DNA from: Prostheceraeus crozeri
Lineage: Eukaryota > Platyhelminthes > Polycladida > Euryleptidae
Assembly (NCBI GenBank): GCA_907163375.1
Contig: CAJQUW010009039.1
Location: forward strand, 124,001-188,000
Direction of reading: 5' to 3'
DNA length: 64,000 nucleotides
This document shows, in pieces, positions 19,879 to 29,065 of this stretch (position 1 is the first letter of the stretch; each line of letters starts with the position of its first letter). The notes under the pieces are model-generated. The model made no database searches. It was not told the DNA's origin and saw only the letters and a list, made by a program, of their open reading frames with translations. Made by a program: the position numbers and the translations under genes.

Positions 19879-19955
19879 TATTTCAACTAAAATAGTTGTA
19901 TTTCAACTAAAATAGTTGTATTTCAACTAAAATAGTTGTATTTCAACTAAAATAA
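19879..19955. repeat. Four 20-bp palindromic units
   Basis: The unit TATTTCAACTAAAATAGTTG repeats at 19879, 19899, 19919 and 19939, the last incomplete. Each contains CAACTA-AAA-TAGTTG, a 6-bp stem with a 3-nt loop, the same stem-and-triloop style as the GC-rich modules but AT-rich. It lies just after the zinc-finger stop. It could act in transcript 3' end formation or be a simple replication-born repeat. Confidence 0.8.
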
Positions 19956-20129
19956 TCTTATATATATTAAAATATTATTTTTTTATAAAGAATAAAATAT
20001 TATTTTATTAAAATATTCTTAAGCATTCCGGAAGAGAGGAGAGGTATAAAAATACTTCTTTTGAGTATAGGAACAAAAAGTCCGACACATTCCGGAGGTT
20101 CTACAGAGGTTAAAAACACTCATAAGAGT

Positions 20130-20704
20130 ATATTTCATAAAAAATAAAGTGACAAGGCCTTTCGCCCACGCTCTTCAGGTCTACCGTGGGAAAGTAATAC
20201 TGTAGGCTACATAAAAGTGATCGTCTTATATATGGTGCACCACGCTACTGCCACGCTAACTTAAGCGTGAACAGGAATTCTTTATGCACGCATAGATCGG
20301 GTTTGAACTTCAGTATGTGCGTACTCTCAATAAGCGGCAACAATAGGCGATGACGTGCACGTGTGACGATCTTGAAGTGATTGATCTTCTCTCGTGATCT
20401 GTCAAAGCGGTCGCATTCCATTGCATGGCGCGTCACTGCACTGGATGGTGGCTTGGAAGACCGCGGCCGCGTACTTGAGCCCTTCATGAGCCAGCGAGGA
20501 AGATGCTCATCAACCCTGCGTTGCAGAGCCCTCTCCGTGCGCCCGAGGTAGCTGCTACCACAGCCACAGTTGAAACTGTATAGAACATTGGATGCACGTG
20601 AGAGAGGTATTCTGTCTTTCAGGGAACGAACAGCAATGTTGGAGGTAGAAAACACTACTCGCGGCTCGGCTGCTGGAAATGCTTGAGGTAAGACATACTC
20701 CAGA
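20130..20704 (-). repeat. Penelope left arm, inverted copy of 22034-22607
   Basis: These 575 bp mirror the 3' end of the element, including the GIY-YIG coding part and the downstream untranslated region. The leftward frame 20245-20712 is therefore a partial duplicate of the endonuclease domain and not a separate gene. The first codons of the rightward RT frame also fall in this arm. Confidence 0.9.
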
Positions 20705-22493
20705 GTTCTCAACCAACTCTACTTGTATGTCTGATAAAGGTAATTTTCCTCTTAATAAAGGTCATTTCGAAGCGTTAAAGAACCTCCGTAAAAATGACGA
20801 TATTGTAATTTGCCGGCCCGACAAAGGCAATGCTGTTGTGGTCCTTAATAAGTGTGACTACCTTACTAAAATGACCCCTATTATTAGTGACCCTACCAAA
20901 TTTAGTTTAGACGACTTTCAAATTGATCTTACTGATAAGATTGAAAAGCAAGTGACCGATAGTGTTAATAATCTTTTTAGATTAAATATAATCAATGGTA
21001 GTGAGCGCTCTAATATGATTCCGATAGGTAGTATAATACCGCGCTTGTACGGGTTACCGAAGACCCATAAAGCCGGAACTCCATTGCGCCCAATTATGAG
21101 TATGACCGGTAGCCCTACCCACAAGTTAGCTCAATGGCTTGCACATATCCTCAAGCCTATTCGTGATATCGTATCGGATAATACCACTAAGGACTCTTTC
21201 GACTTTTGTCACCGTATCAGAAGCCTAGACCTAACGTCCACTCATTTGTGCTCGTTCGATGTCACGTCCCTATTTACTAACGTTCCCCTTAACGAAACTA
21301 TACAATATATTGAGGAAATTATTAATGATAATGATATCCAACTCCCGCTTCATTTTGATTTGCTTAGCAGTCTTATTCTACTCTGCACCCAAAATATTCA
21401 ATTTAGCTTCAATAACAAGCTTTACTTTCAGAAAGACGGAGTAGCAATGGGCTCGCCCCTTGGTCCTGTTCTAGCTGATATTTTCCTCGGCTATATCATT
21501 ACCTATAAGCTAGATAACACACAGGATTATCCATCATCTTTTTTCCGTTACGTAGATGACAGCTTTGCCGTATTTCGTAATATGACTGACTCCTTAACCT
21601 TTTTAAATAAACTGAACAACCTACACCCATCCCTTAATTTTACTGTAGAGCATGAAAATAATAATAGCCTAGCTTTCCTAGATGTACTGGTAATGAAAAC
21701 TGACAGTGGTTATCCCCAAACTAAGATTTATCGTAAACCCACTTGGAGTGGTCTTTATATTCATTTCCTTAGCTTCACCCCTATTAAATATAAACGTAAT
21801 CTTGTTCGTTGTCTTTTTAATCGTGCCCATAAAATTTGTTCCCCTGAACACTTGGCTGCCGAGTGTGCCCTCCTCCACAAAACTCTTGAGAACAATGGTT
21901 ACCCTAAGAGGTTTGTCGAAAGGTTCAGTCAGCAATCTACAAGTGCCGAACCCATTATTGGACCAAAGAGAAAACAAGTGTTCCTGAATGTGCCGTTTAT
22001 GGGTGATCATCACGCAAGACGACTGGTTAAACGTCTGGAGTATGTCTTACCTCAAGCATTTCCAGCAGCCGAGCCGCGAGTAGTGTTTTCTACCTCCAAC
22101 ATTGCTGTTCGTTCCCTGAAAGACAGAATACCTCTCTCACGTGCATCCAATGTTCTATACAGTTTCAACTGTGGCTGTGGTAGCAGCTACCTCGGGCGCA
22201 CGGAGAGGGCTCTGCAACGCAGGGTTGATGAGCATCTTCCTCGCTGGCTCATGAAGGGCTCAAGTACGCGGCCGCGGTCTTCCAAGCCACCATCCAGTGC
22301 AGTGACGCGCCATGCAATGGAATGCGACCGCTTTGACAGATCACGAGAGAAGATCAATCACTTCAAGATCGTCACACGTGCACGTCATCGCCTATTGTTG
22401 CCGCTTATTGAGAGTACGCACATACTGAAGTTCAAACCCGATCTATGCGTGCATAAAGAATTCCTGTTCACGCTTAAGTTAGCGTGGCAGTAG
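20679..22493 (+). CDS. Penelope-like reverse transcriptase with GIY-YIG endonuclease
   Basis: The open frame encodes 604 residues. RT blocks appear in order: RPDKGNAVVVLNKCDY (about 45-60), GLPKTHKAGTPLRPIMS (about 125-141), SFDVTSLFTNVPLNETI (about 192-208), KDGVAMGSPLGPVLADIF (about 251-268), and the catalytic FFRYVDDSFAVF (about 289-300). YRKPTWSGLY and a GIY-YIG nuclease (LYSFNCGCGSSYLGRT, about 491-506, with RALQRRVDEH) follow. In this family the RT copies the RNA at the nick made by the nuclease. The product is 5'-truncated: the first eight or so residues come from the inverted arm and the usual upstream N-terminal region is missing. The retained catalytic part shows no stop. Confidence 0.9.
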   Translation: MLEVRHTPEFSTNSTCMSDKGNFPLNKGHFEALKNLRKNDDIVICRPDKGNAVVVLNKCDYLTKMTPIISDPTKFSLDDFQIDLTDKIEKQVTDSVNNLFRLNIINGSERSNMIPIGSIIPRLYGLPKTHKAGTPLRPIMSMTGSPTHKLAQWLAHILKPIRDIVSDNTTKDSFDFCHRIRSLDLTSTHLCSFDVTSLFTNVPLNETIQYIEEIINDNDIQLPLHFDLLSSLILLCTQNIQFSFNNKLYFQKDGVAMGSPLGPVLADIFLGYIITYKLDNTQDYPSSFFRYVDDSFAVFRNMTDSLTFLNKLNNLHPSLNFTVEHENNNSLAFLDVLVMKTDSGYPQTKIYRKPTWSGLYIHFLSFTPIKYKRNLVRCLFNRAHKICSPEHLAAECALLHKTLENNGYPKRFVERFSQQSTSAEPIIGPKRKQVFLNVPFMGDHHARRLVKRLEYVLPQAFPAAEPRVVFSTSNIAVRSLKDRIPLSRASNVLYSFNCGCGSSYLGRTERALQRRVDEHLPRWLMKGSSTRPRSSKPPSSAVTRHAMECDRFDRSREKINHFKIVTRARHRLLLPLIESTHILKFKPDLCVHKEFLFTLKLAWQ

Positions 22494-22749
22494 CGTGGTG
22501 CACCATATATAAGACGATCACTTTTATGTAGCCTACAGTATTACTTTCCCACGGTAGACCTGAAGAGCGTGGGCGAAAGGCCTTGTCACTTTATTTTTTA
22601 TGAAATATACTTTCTCGTATGAAAGTTGCCTTATGTTTCATATACAAAATAATCCCGACAACAAATTGCTTCAACTCATAAGAGTGTAAGAATGCTAGTC
22701 CGGAATCAACAAATAATAACTCCTAAATTTTTTATTTAAAAAATAATAA

Positions 22750-24309
22750 ATGAATAAAAGCGAAAATTTGGAAGATTTATATTCACCGGTTATAATTAAA
22801 AGTGATAAAAGTAATAAAAGTAATCTAAGTCGTCATAAATCTCTTAATGCAATAAACGAAATAATAAATAATTATATGAATAACACTGAGTTTCAAGATA
22901 CACTAACCCCTCAAGATCCGAATCTCAAAGATATTAATAATATTGTAGATAATCCTATATATAATACTAGATATAATAATAATATAGATAAAAATATATA
23001 TAATAATAATATAGATAAAAATATATATAATAATATAGATAAAAATACATATAATAAAAGATATTTAGAGACACTACCCCCTAATTCATCTCTTAATAAA
23101 AAAATACCACAATCAGATCTTACACGTCTTTGGAATTTTTTAAAATTTCATTGTATAAAAATATTGTTAGCATGTATTTTAATATTTTTTATTTATCATC
23201 TTGTTATATGTATTGGTAATCAATGGGGTTACTTTCTAACAGAGGAACAAAAGAGAATAAATTTTTATAAACAAGAAAAAAAAACTTTTGAAGGATGGAA
23301 GACTGAGGAAGATAAGATTAAGGATAAAACTAATAATAAAAATATTAAACAAGGTAAAATGTATCAAGAAAATTTACATTTCATTGTTTACGGTAAAACT
23401 GGAAGTGGTAAGACTACGTTTATTAAAAAATATATAAACCAATATTATAAGGATGAAACAAAAGTACATATTTTTTGTATGCATACTTCTGAATGGCCAA
23501 CTTTTACAAACGTCTATAATGATAAACAATTAGATGAGTTACAAGATATGGAAAGTTTTGCTGGTACACCTGAAAATAAATCTTTATTAATTTTAGATGA
23601 TGTTGCAAGTTTATCAAAACAAAAAAATATGTCAGAAATATTTACAAAAGGAAGACATCAAAATATTGAAATAGTTGTATTAGCTCATAAAGCTTGTGAT
23701 GTAGATAATAAGATTAGAGAAAACATTCAAACATTTTTTACAACTACACAAAATAATGCAGCATTCTTTAATGATATTAATAAAAATTATAAAATGAATA
23801 TGCCTTTATCATATTATACACAACATAAATATGGAATAATACGTGTTGACACCATAAGAGGACATATGCAAGTATATGATAAAGATTTAAATATATTAGT
23901 AGATACCGAACATGAAATCTATAATAACTCTCAAGATTTTGATATTAGAATGTATGCAAATGCAAAACATTTATCAAATCAAGTTATAGAACAAATAATT
24001 ATCTTTTTAGAGTCTGAAGCAAAAGTACCACTAAAAATTATTCCTGATACATTTTATTTTTATTTTGATCATTATTTAAATGCAAAATTTGGTATACCAA
24101 TACCTAACAGATTACAAGATAATGAAACATTAAACTATTTAAAAATTGCAATAAATGATGTTAGAAACGGTTTAAGAAAAGCAACCCCAATAATATCTGA
24201 TGTTAAATCTACATTTTCTGATGCTAAATCTACATTTGATGAAGCCAAAAAAACATATAATGATATAAAACCATTAATAAATGGTGTAAGTGAAATACTT
24301 AATAATTAA
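22750..24309 (+). CDS. Membrane-anchored P-loop ATPase
   Basis: The 519-aa product has an Asn-rich N-terminus with YNNNIDKNIYNN repeats, and then one strong transmembrane segment (ILLACILIFFIYHLVICIG, residues about 136-155). An ATPase domain follows: Walker A YGKTGSGKTTF (about 213-223), Walker B LLILDDVASL (about 277-286), and GRHQNIEIVVLAHKACD (about 300-316). The C-terminus is an amphipathic helix. The GRH...IEIVVLAH block parallels GRHNNCSVFYLTQS of the packaging ATPase at 30879, so both belong to the FtsK/HerA-A32 fold. A membrane-tethered second copy could act in DNA injection or in membrane-associated assembly; that role is inferred. It starts at ATG 22750 after an A-rich leader. Confidence 0.75.
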   Translation: MNKSENLEDLYSPVIIKSDKSNKSNLSRHKSLNAINEIINNYMNNTEFQDTLTPQDPNLKDINNIVDNPIYNTRYNNNIDKNIYNNNIDKNIYNNIDKNTYNKRYLETLPPNSSLNKKIPQSDLTRLWNFLKFHCIKILLACILIFFIYHLVICIGNQWGYFLTEEQKRINFYKQEKKTFEGWKTEEDKIKDKTNNKNIKQGKMYQENLHFIVYGKTGSGKTTFIKKYINQYYKDETKVHIFCMHTSEWPTFTNVYNDKQLDELQDMESFAGTPENKSLLILDDVASLSKQKNMSEIFTKGRHQNIEIVVLAHKACDVDNKIRENIQTFFTTTQNNAAFFNDINKNYKMNMPLSYYTQHKYGIIRVDTIRGHMQVYDKDLNILVDTEHEIYNNSQDFDIRMYANAKHLSNQVIEQIIIFLESEAKVPLKIIPDTFYFYFDHYLNAKFGIPIPNRLQDNETLNYLKIAINDVRNGLRKATPIISDVKSTFSDAKSTFDEAKKTYNDIKPLINGVSEILNN

Positions 24310-24322
24310 ACAAATTTATCAT

Positions 24323-24363
24323 AATCAAACCGAAGGTACTAGGGCTTCGCGCTTCGCACGATT
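24323..24363. repeat. GC-rich double-hairpin module, intergenic
   Basis: AATC and GATT bracket ACC-GAA-GGT and a GC-rich stem around GGGCTTCGCGCTTCG. This is a near copy of the terminal-repeat module and lies between the membrane ATPase and polymerase genes. Confidence 0.8.
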
Positions 24364-24460
24364 TTGCAGATATATTAGTATTTTTTTTTCTCTAAAAATT
24401 AAAACAAAAATTCTTTTAAAAAAAAACTAAAACACAAATTTTTTCTTTAAAAAATAAAAA

Positions 24461-27400
24461 ATGGAAAAATTTTATTGCAACTTATGTTATCAATCTCATC
24501 TACAAAGTAAAATGCATTTACAAAATGTAGAACGAGTTGATGAAGGAAATATATTAAAATTAAATAGTTATAAAAACTATCTAGAAACATTGCCTACTGA
24601 TATAAAAGTTAAAAAAATGTTTGATGATTATTCACATTCGGAATATAAAAAAGTTTTTAATAGTGAAGATGAACATGTATCAGATGGAAGATATTTATTT
24701 AGCGATACTGATGAATTTAACGAAATAGATGAATTTGATGAAGCCGTAACAGATATAAAATATTTATTTAATGAATCGGTTGAATATAATGAAACCGATA
24801 AAACTTTTTCTGATATTCTAACCAACTTTTCTAATATATTTAAGAAATCTTTCAAATGTTATATGAATGTAGAAGTACTTTATACAAAAAATGGACCTGA
24901 TGGAATTCCTGAAGAAATAATACAAGGACATTTTACAAAGTCACAAGAAATTCATAATGTAAATAATATACAACCCATATTTGAATCGATGATACTTAAA
25001 TTAGAAAATTGTATAATTGAAGCCCAGTTACGTGAATCTGGTTGGAGATTTGTTAAAATAATATCTAAGAAAATAGTAATTGATAAATATAAAAATAATA
25101 CTGGTGGTAGTTATGTTCCTTTACCTTTCAGTTCACCTCAATTAATCAACATAAAAAATGAAGATGATTATTGTTTTCTGTGGAGTATTATAGCACATTT
25201 ACATCCTGCAAAATATCATAAAGAAAGACTAAGTCATTACAATAAAGAAGAATACATAAGTGAATTTGATCTTTCTGATGGCTTAGATGAATTTCCATAT
25301 GATTATAATAGGTTAATAAAGTTTCATAAAAAGAATAAAAATTTAATAGAAGTAAATGTTTTTGAATTAAATGTGAATTATGTTTCTATTGGTAAAATTA
25401 CTCCACTTTACTCAGATTCAAAAAAATTTTATTTGAATAATAAAAATTTATGTCAATCAGAAATAGTATATAATGATAGAGGAAATTACATGCATCATAA
25501 TATTTTTTACCAAGGAAATATAATATGTACTGAAAAATTTGAACTTGTTAAAACACTATCACCAATAATGATTAATCATAATAATTATAAAGGACGTACT
25601 GATGATTATAATTACAAATATTCATCTTTATCTTCAGAATACCAACAAAAATTAGAAAATTTAAATAAAAGTTTACAAAAATGTAAAATAGATTATCAAC
25701 AACAAACAAAAATGTTACTACAAGAATATCACCATAAATATCAAAATAAGATAGAAACAATTCAAAAATTAAATGAAGAAAATAATAAAGAATCGGCTAA
25801 AGCCAGAGGAGCTTCGCTCCGATTAAATAAGGAAGAAAATGAAACCAATCAAAAAATAAATGAATGTTTAAAAAAATGTCTACAACAATATAAAGAACAA
25901 TATGATAAAGAATATAGTTATCAGTTACAAATATTAAATCAAAATTATTATCAAAATACATTTAATATTACAAAAGAAATTAATGAAACACATGAAATAT
26001 ATAAAGATGAATTTGAAAAACTAGAACAGTCAAAACAACCAGCACAAGCGAATATATTATATTATCAGGGTCATTTTATATTGTGTAAAGATGTTTCTAT
26101 ATTTACAAAAACTTCAGATAATAAAAATTTTCCTTGTCTTCAATGTATGACAAGTTTTAGAACTTTAGAAGAAATGAATAGACATTTGGAGAATTGTCAA
26201 CAAAACGAAGCAGTTCAAAATACTTTTCCTAAAGATGATTATTTAGAATATAATAAATGGTATTTTAAAAATAAAGTACCCTTTATTATTTATTGTGATT
26301 TTGAAGCATATAATGTTAATATGACACAAAATCAAACGGAAAGTTCCAGGGCTTCACCCGATTCTGAAAATTATAATTCTGAAAATTATAATTCTGAAAA
26401 AAGTGCGCCTGAAAGAAGTGCACCTGGAAAAAGTTCAACTGAACAAAGTAAAGAAAAATATTTATTTGAACAAAAACCATTATGTTGGGGAATGTACATT
26501 CATTCAAATTATCCTGAATTATTTAAATCAGAATATTTACAATACTATGGTGAAGACAGTTCAGAAATGTTTACAAAGAAAGTAGAAGAATTACAAGGAC
26601 GTTTTTCACAATTGCTTGAAACAAATAAACCAATGATACCATTAACGGATGAAGAAAGAAAAGAATTTTATGATGAAATAAATTGTTATTACTGTGGAAA
26701 AGGTTTTACAAATAAATATAAAACTGGCAGAGGTAGATATATTGATAAAGTAAAAGATCATGATCATCTAAATGGATTATATAGAGGTGCAGCACATAAT
26801 TCTTGTAATCTTAATGCTAACAAATTTAAATATAACTTTGTTCCTTTATATTTCTACAATGGTTCTAAATATGATTTCCATCTAGTAATGAAAGATTTAT
26901 TTTCATCTGAAAAATTACAACAACAAAAAATAAATGTACTATGTAAACAAGAAGAAGAATATTTTTCAATGCAATTAGGTTGTATTAGAATTTTAGATGC
27001 ATTTAGATTTTTTACTCCTTATTCATTAGATGTTATGGGAAAAACTTTGAAATCTGAACAATGTAAAATATTAAATAAATATAATTTAAAACCTTTAAAA
27101 GGAATATTTCCGTATGAGTACATAACTGGAGATTTTAATTCTGTGAATAAAATTATGGAAGAAGAACAACTTCCTCCAATAAATAAATTTAAATCAACAT
27201 TAAAACAATCACAATTATCTGACGAAGACTATGCAGAAGCTGAAAAGAATTGGAGAGAGTTAAATTGTAAAACAATGTATGATTATACAATGAAATATCT
27301 ACAGATAGATGTATTAATACTAGCTGATCTTTTTGAAAACTTTCGTGATATGTGTTTAGAATATTACGGAATAGATCCATGTTATTGTTATTCTACACCA

Positions 27401-28972
27401 GGTTTAACATGGTTAGCAGGATTAAAACATACAAATGTTCAAGCCGATGGCTCTAGGACAAAGTCCGTTAAACTTAAACATTATAAAGAAAATACATATG
27501 ATAAATTATTATTTTTTGAATCTGGAATTAGAGGTGGAGTTTCATCAGTTTTAGGTAATAGATATGTTAAATGTTATAATAAGAAAGTAAATCCACAAGA
27601 ATATGGAATAATAAAACCTTTATCTCCAGAAGAAAAAGAAAAAATATTAGAAATTTTTCGAACGAAACGAGAAGGAGTAGAACGTGAAAAAGCAATTGAT
27701 GAATTCATGAGAGAAAACTATTTATTATATTATGATTTTAATAGCTTATATTCTTCTTGCATGATACAGGAATTACCAACAGGTGAAATGACATGGTGTA
27801 ATAATCTAGATTATCAAAGAACATATGATGGTGAAAATAATTTTGGTTATGTATATGAAGTTGATTTAGTATACCCTGATTATATAAAAGAAGCAACAAA
27901 ATATTATCCTTTCTGTCCAGAAAACAAAATTCCCAATATAGAAGATTTTTCAGATTATCAAAAATCTATAATTCCGAAAAAATACAGACCAACAAAAAAA
28001 CTTATGTTAACACAAAGCAATAAAGGAAAGTATGTTGTTGAAGGAAGAATGCTAGATTGGTATTTAGATCATGGTATGATTCTCACCAAAATACATCGAA
28101 AACTAGAGTATAGAAAATCTAAATGGTTAAAAAATTATATAGAGTTCAATATTGAAAAACGTAAAATAGCTAAAAGAAATAAAGATGATTTTGGAAACGT
28201 TTTCTTCAAATTAATGAATAATGCATTTTATGGTAAGACTTTAGAAAATGTGCGTAATAGACAAAATATTGAAATAGTTTATGATAGAGATAGATTTCAA
28301 AATTTAACAAGGAAACCTACATATAAAAGAACTACTAGATTCAGTGATGAACTTTGTGCTGTTCATCTAAGAAGAAGCATTGTAAAACATGATAAGTTTA
28401 ATTTCATTGGTTTCACTATATTAGAATTAGCTAAACTATTTATGTATAGTTTTATATATGATTATTTAGCACCTGCTTATGGCAAAAACTATAAATTACA
28501 CTTTACAGATACCGATTCTATTTTCTTAGAATTAACAGTACCATATGGTTCTTCACTTGATGAAGAAATTAATAAAATAAAAGATATCATTCATCCTTCT
28601 GATTTATGTAAAGTAAAAGATGAATTAGAAGGAAATGAAGATTTCATAACAGAAGCTATATTTTTAAAATCTAAATGTTACTGTTATGATACAACTAATA
28701 ATATTAGGACATCGGAGATGTCTTCCAGGGCTTCGCCCGTTAAAACACATAAAACATTAAAAGGAATTTCAAAGGCATCAGTGGCTAACCAAATAACATT
28801 TCAAGATTATAAAAATGCATTATTTAATAATGAAATAAAAACAGCATATAATTATAGACTTAATTCAAAGAAACATAAAATGTATTTAAAAGAAGAACAT
28901 AAATTAGCATTAGATCCATTTGATGATAAAAGAAAAATTTTACCTGATGGAATAACTACTTTACCTTTTTAA
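24461..28972 (+). CDS. Protein-primed DNA polymerase B
   Basis: This 1503-aa replicase copies the element from its terminal repeats. The N-terminal half has a small Cys/His start (FYCNLCYQSHLQSKMHLQ), the Polinton block SPQLINIKNEDDYCFLW, a coiled coil (about 400-530), a C2H2-like finger (FPCLQCMTSF) and an HNH/treble-clef-like block (CYYCGKGF...VKDHDHLNGLYRG, about 742-785). Exonuclease motifs are YCDFEAYN (about 612), NGSKYDF (about 800) and YLQIDVLILADLF (about 946). Polymerase motifs are YYDFNSLYSS (about 1091), KLMNNAFYGKT (about 1250) and TDTDSIF (about 1349). Hairpin modules at 25791-25824, 26330-26363, 27443-27466 and 28706-28740 are translated in frame, twice giving SSRASP. It appears intact. 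Confidence 0.95.
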   Translation: MEKFYCNLCYQSHLQSKMHLQNVERVDEGNILKLNSYKNYLETLPTDIKVKKMFDDYSHSEYKKVFNSEDEHVSDGRYLFSDTDEFNEIDEFDEAVTDIKYLFNESVEYNETDKTFSDILTNFSNIFKKSFKCYMNVEVLYTKNGPDGIPEEIIQGHFTKSQEIHNVNNIQPIFESMILKLENCIIEAQLRESGWRFVKIISKKIVIDKYKNNTGGSYVPLPFSSPQLINIKNEDDYCFLWSIIAHLHPAKYHKERLSHYNKEEYISEFDLSDGLDEFPYDYNRLIKFHKKNKNLIEVNVFELNVNYVSIGKITPLYSDSKKFYLNNKNLCQSEIVYNDRGNYMHHNIFYQGNIICTEKFELVKTLSPIMINHNNYKGRTDDYNYKYSSLSSEYQQKLENLNKSLQKCKIDYQQQTKMLLQEYHHKYQNKIETIQKLNEENNKESAKARGASLRLNKEENETNQKINECLKKCLQQYKEQYDKEYSYQLQILNQNYYQNTFNITKEINETHEIYKDEFEKLEQSKQPAQANILYYQGHFILCKDVSIFTKTSDNKNFPCLQCMTSFRTLEEMNRHLENCQQNEAVQNTFPKDDYLEYNKWYFKNKVPFIIYCDFEAYNVNMTQNQTESSRASPDSENYNSENYNSEKSAPERSAPGKSSTEQSKEKYLFEQKPLCWGMYIHSNYPELFKSEYLQYYGEDSSEMFTKKVEELQGRFSQLLETNKPMIPLTDEERKEFYDEINCYYCGKGFTNKYKTGRGRYIDKVKDHDHLNGLYRGAAHNSCNLNANKFKYNFVPLYFYNGSKYDFHLVMKDLFSSEKLQQQKINVLCKQEEEYFSMQLGCIRILDAFRFFTPYSLDVMGKTLKSEQCKILNKYNLKPLKGIFPYEYITGDFNSVNKIMEEEQLPPINKFKSTLKQSQLSDEDYAEAEKNWRELNCKTMYDYTMKYLQIDVLILADLFENFRDMCLEYYGIDPCYCYSTPGLTWLAGLKHTNVQADGSRTKSVKLKHYKENTYDKLLFFESGIRGGVSSVLGNRYVKCYNKKVNPQEYGIIKPLSPEEKEKILEIFRTKREGVEREKAIDEFMRENYLLYYDFNSLYSSCMIQELPTGEMTWCNNLDYQRTYDGENNFGYVYEVDLVYPDYIKEATKYYPFCPENKIPNIEDFSDYQKSIIPKKYRPTKKLMLTQSNKGKYVVEGRMLDWYLDHGMILTKIHRKLEYRKSKWLKNYIEFNIEKRKIAKRNKDDFGNVFFKLMNNAFYGKTLENVRNRQNIEIVYDRDRFQNLTRKPTYKRTTRFSDELCAVHLRRSIVKHDKFNFIGFTILELAKLFMYSFIYDYLAPAYGKNYKLHFTDTDSIFLELTVPYGSSLDEEINKIKDIIHPSDLCKVKDELEGNEDFITEAIFLKSKCYCYDTTNNIRTSEMSSRASPVKTHKTLKGISKASVANQITFQDYKNALFNNEIKTAYNYRLNSKKHKMYLKEEHKLALDPFDDKRKILPDGITTLPF
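25791..25824. repeat. Double-hairpin module inside the polymerase gene
   Basis: The 34-bp unit AATCGG...CCGATT is identical to 10648-10681 and to its right-hand counterpart. It contains GGCT-AA-AGCC and GGAGC-TTC-GCTCC inside an outer stem. It is translated in frame as KARGASLRL within the coiled-coil region. See the finding on dispersed modules. Confidence 0.9.
28706..28740. repeat. Double-hairpin module near the polymerase C-terminus
   Basis: GACATC-GGA-GATGTC (28708-28722) is followed by GGGC-TTC-GCCC (28728-28738). It is translated as SEMSSRASP downstream of the catalytic TDTDS motif. A rearranged relative of the same sequences lies at 17547-17601. Confidence 0.88.
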
Positions 28973-29065
28973 TTTTCTAATTTCTATTTTCTAAATATAA
29001 CAATATAAAAATATAAAATATTAAAAAATAAAATAAAAATAATAATATAAAATTATCATATAAAA

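Larger units (their letters stand above)
20130..22673 (+). mobile_element. Penelope-like retroelement inserted in the Polinton
   Basis: It is flanked by a 12-bp direct repeat ACTCATAAGAGT (20118-20129 and 22674-22685), a plausible target duplication. Inside are one RT/GIY-YIG gene (20679-22493) and an inverted duplicate of its 3' end: 20130-20704 is the inverse of 22034-22607. This pseudo-LTR arrangement with 5' truncation is a known outcome of Penelope integration. About 66 bp beyond the right arm (22608-22673) have no partner. It landed between the zinc-finger gene and the membrane ATPase gene, so it interrupts no Polinton gene. The two arms are almost identical, so the insertion is recent. 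Confidence 0.85.

Noticed and set aside
20245-20712. Separate GIY-YIG nuclease gene on the minus strand
   Set aside because: It is the inverted arm of the Penelope-like element, a partial duplicate of 22034-22607.
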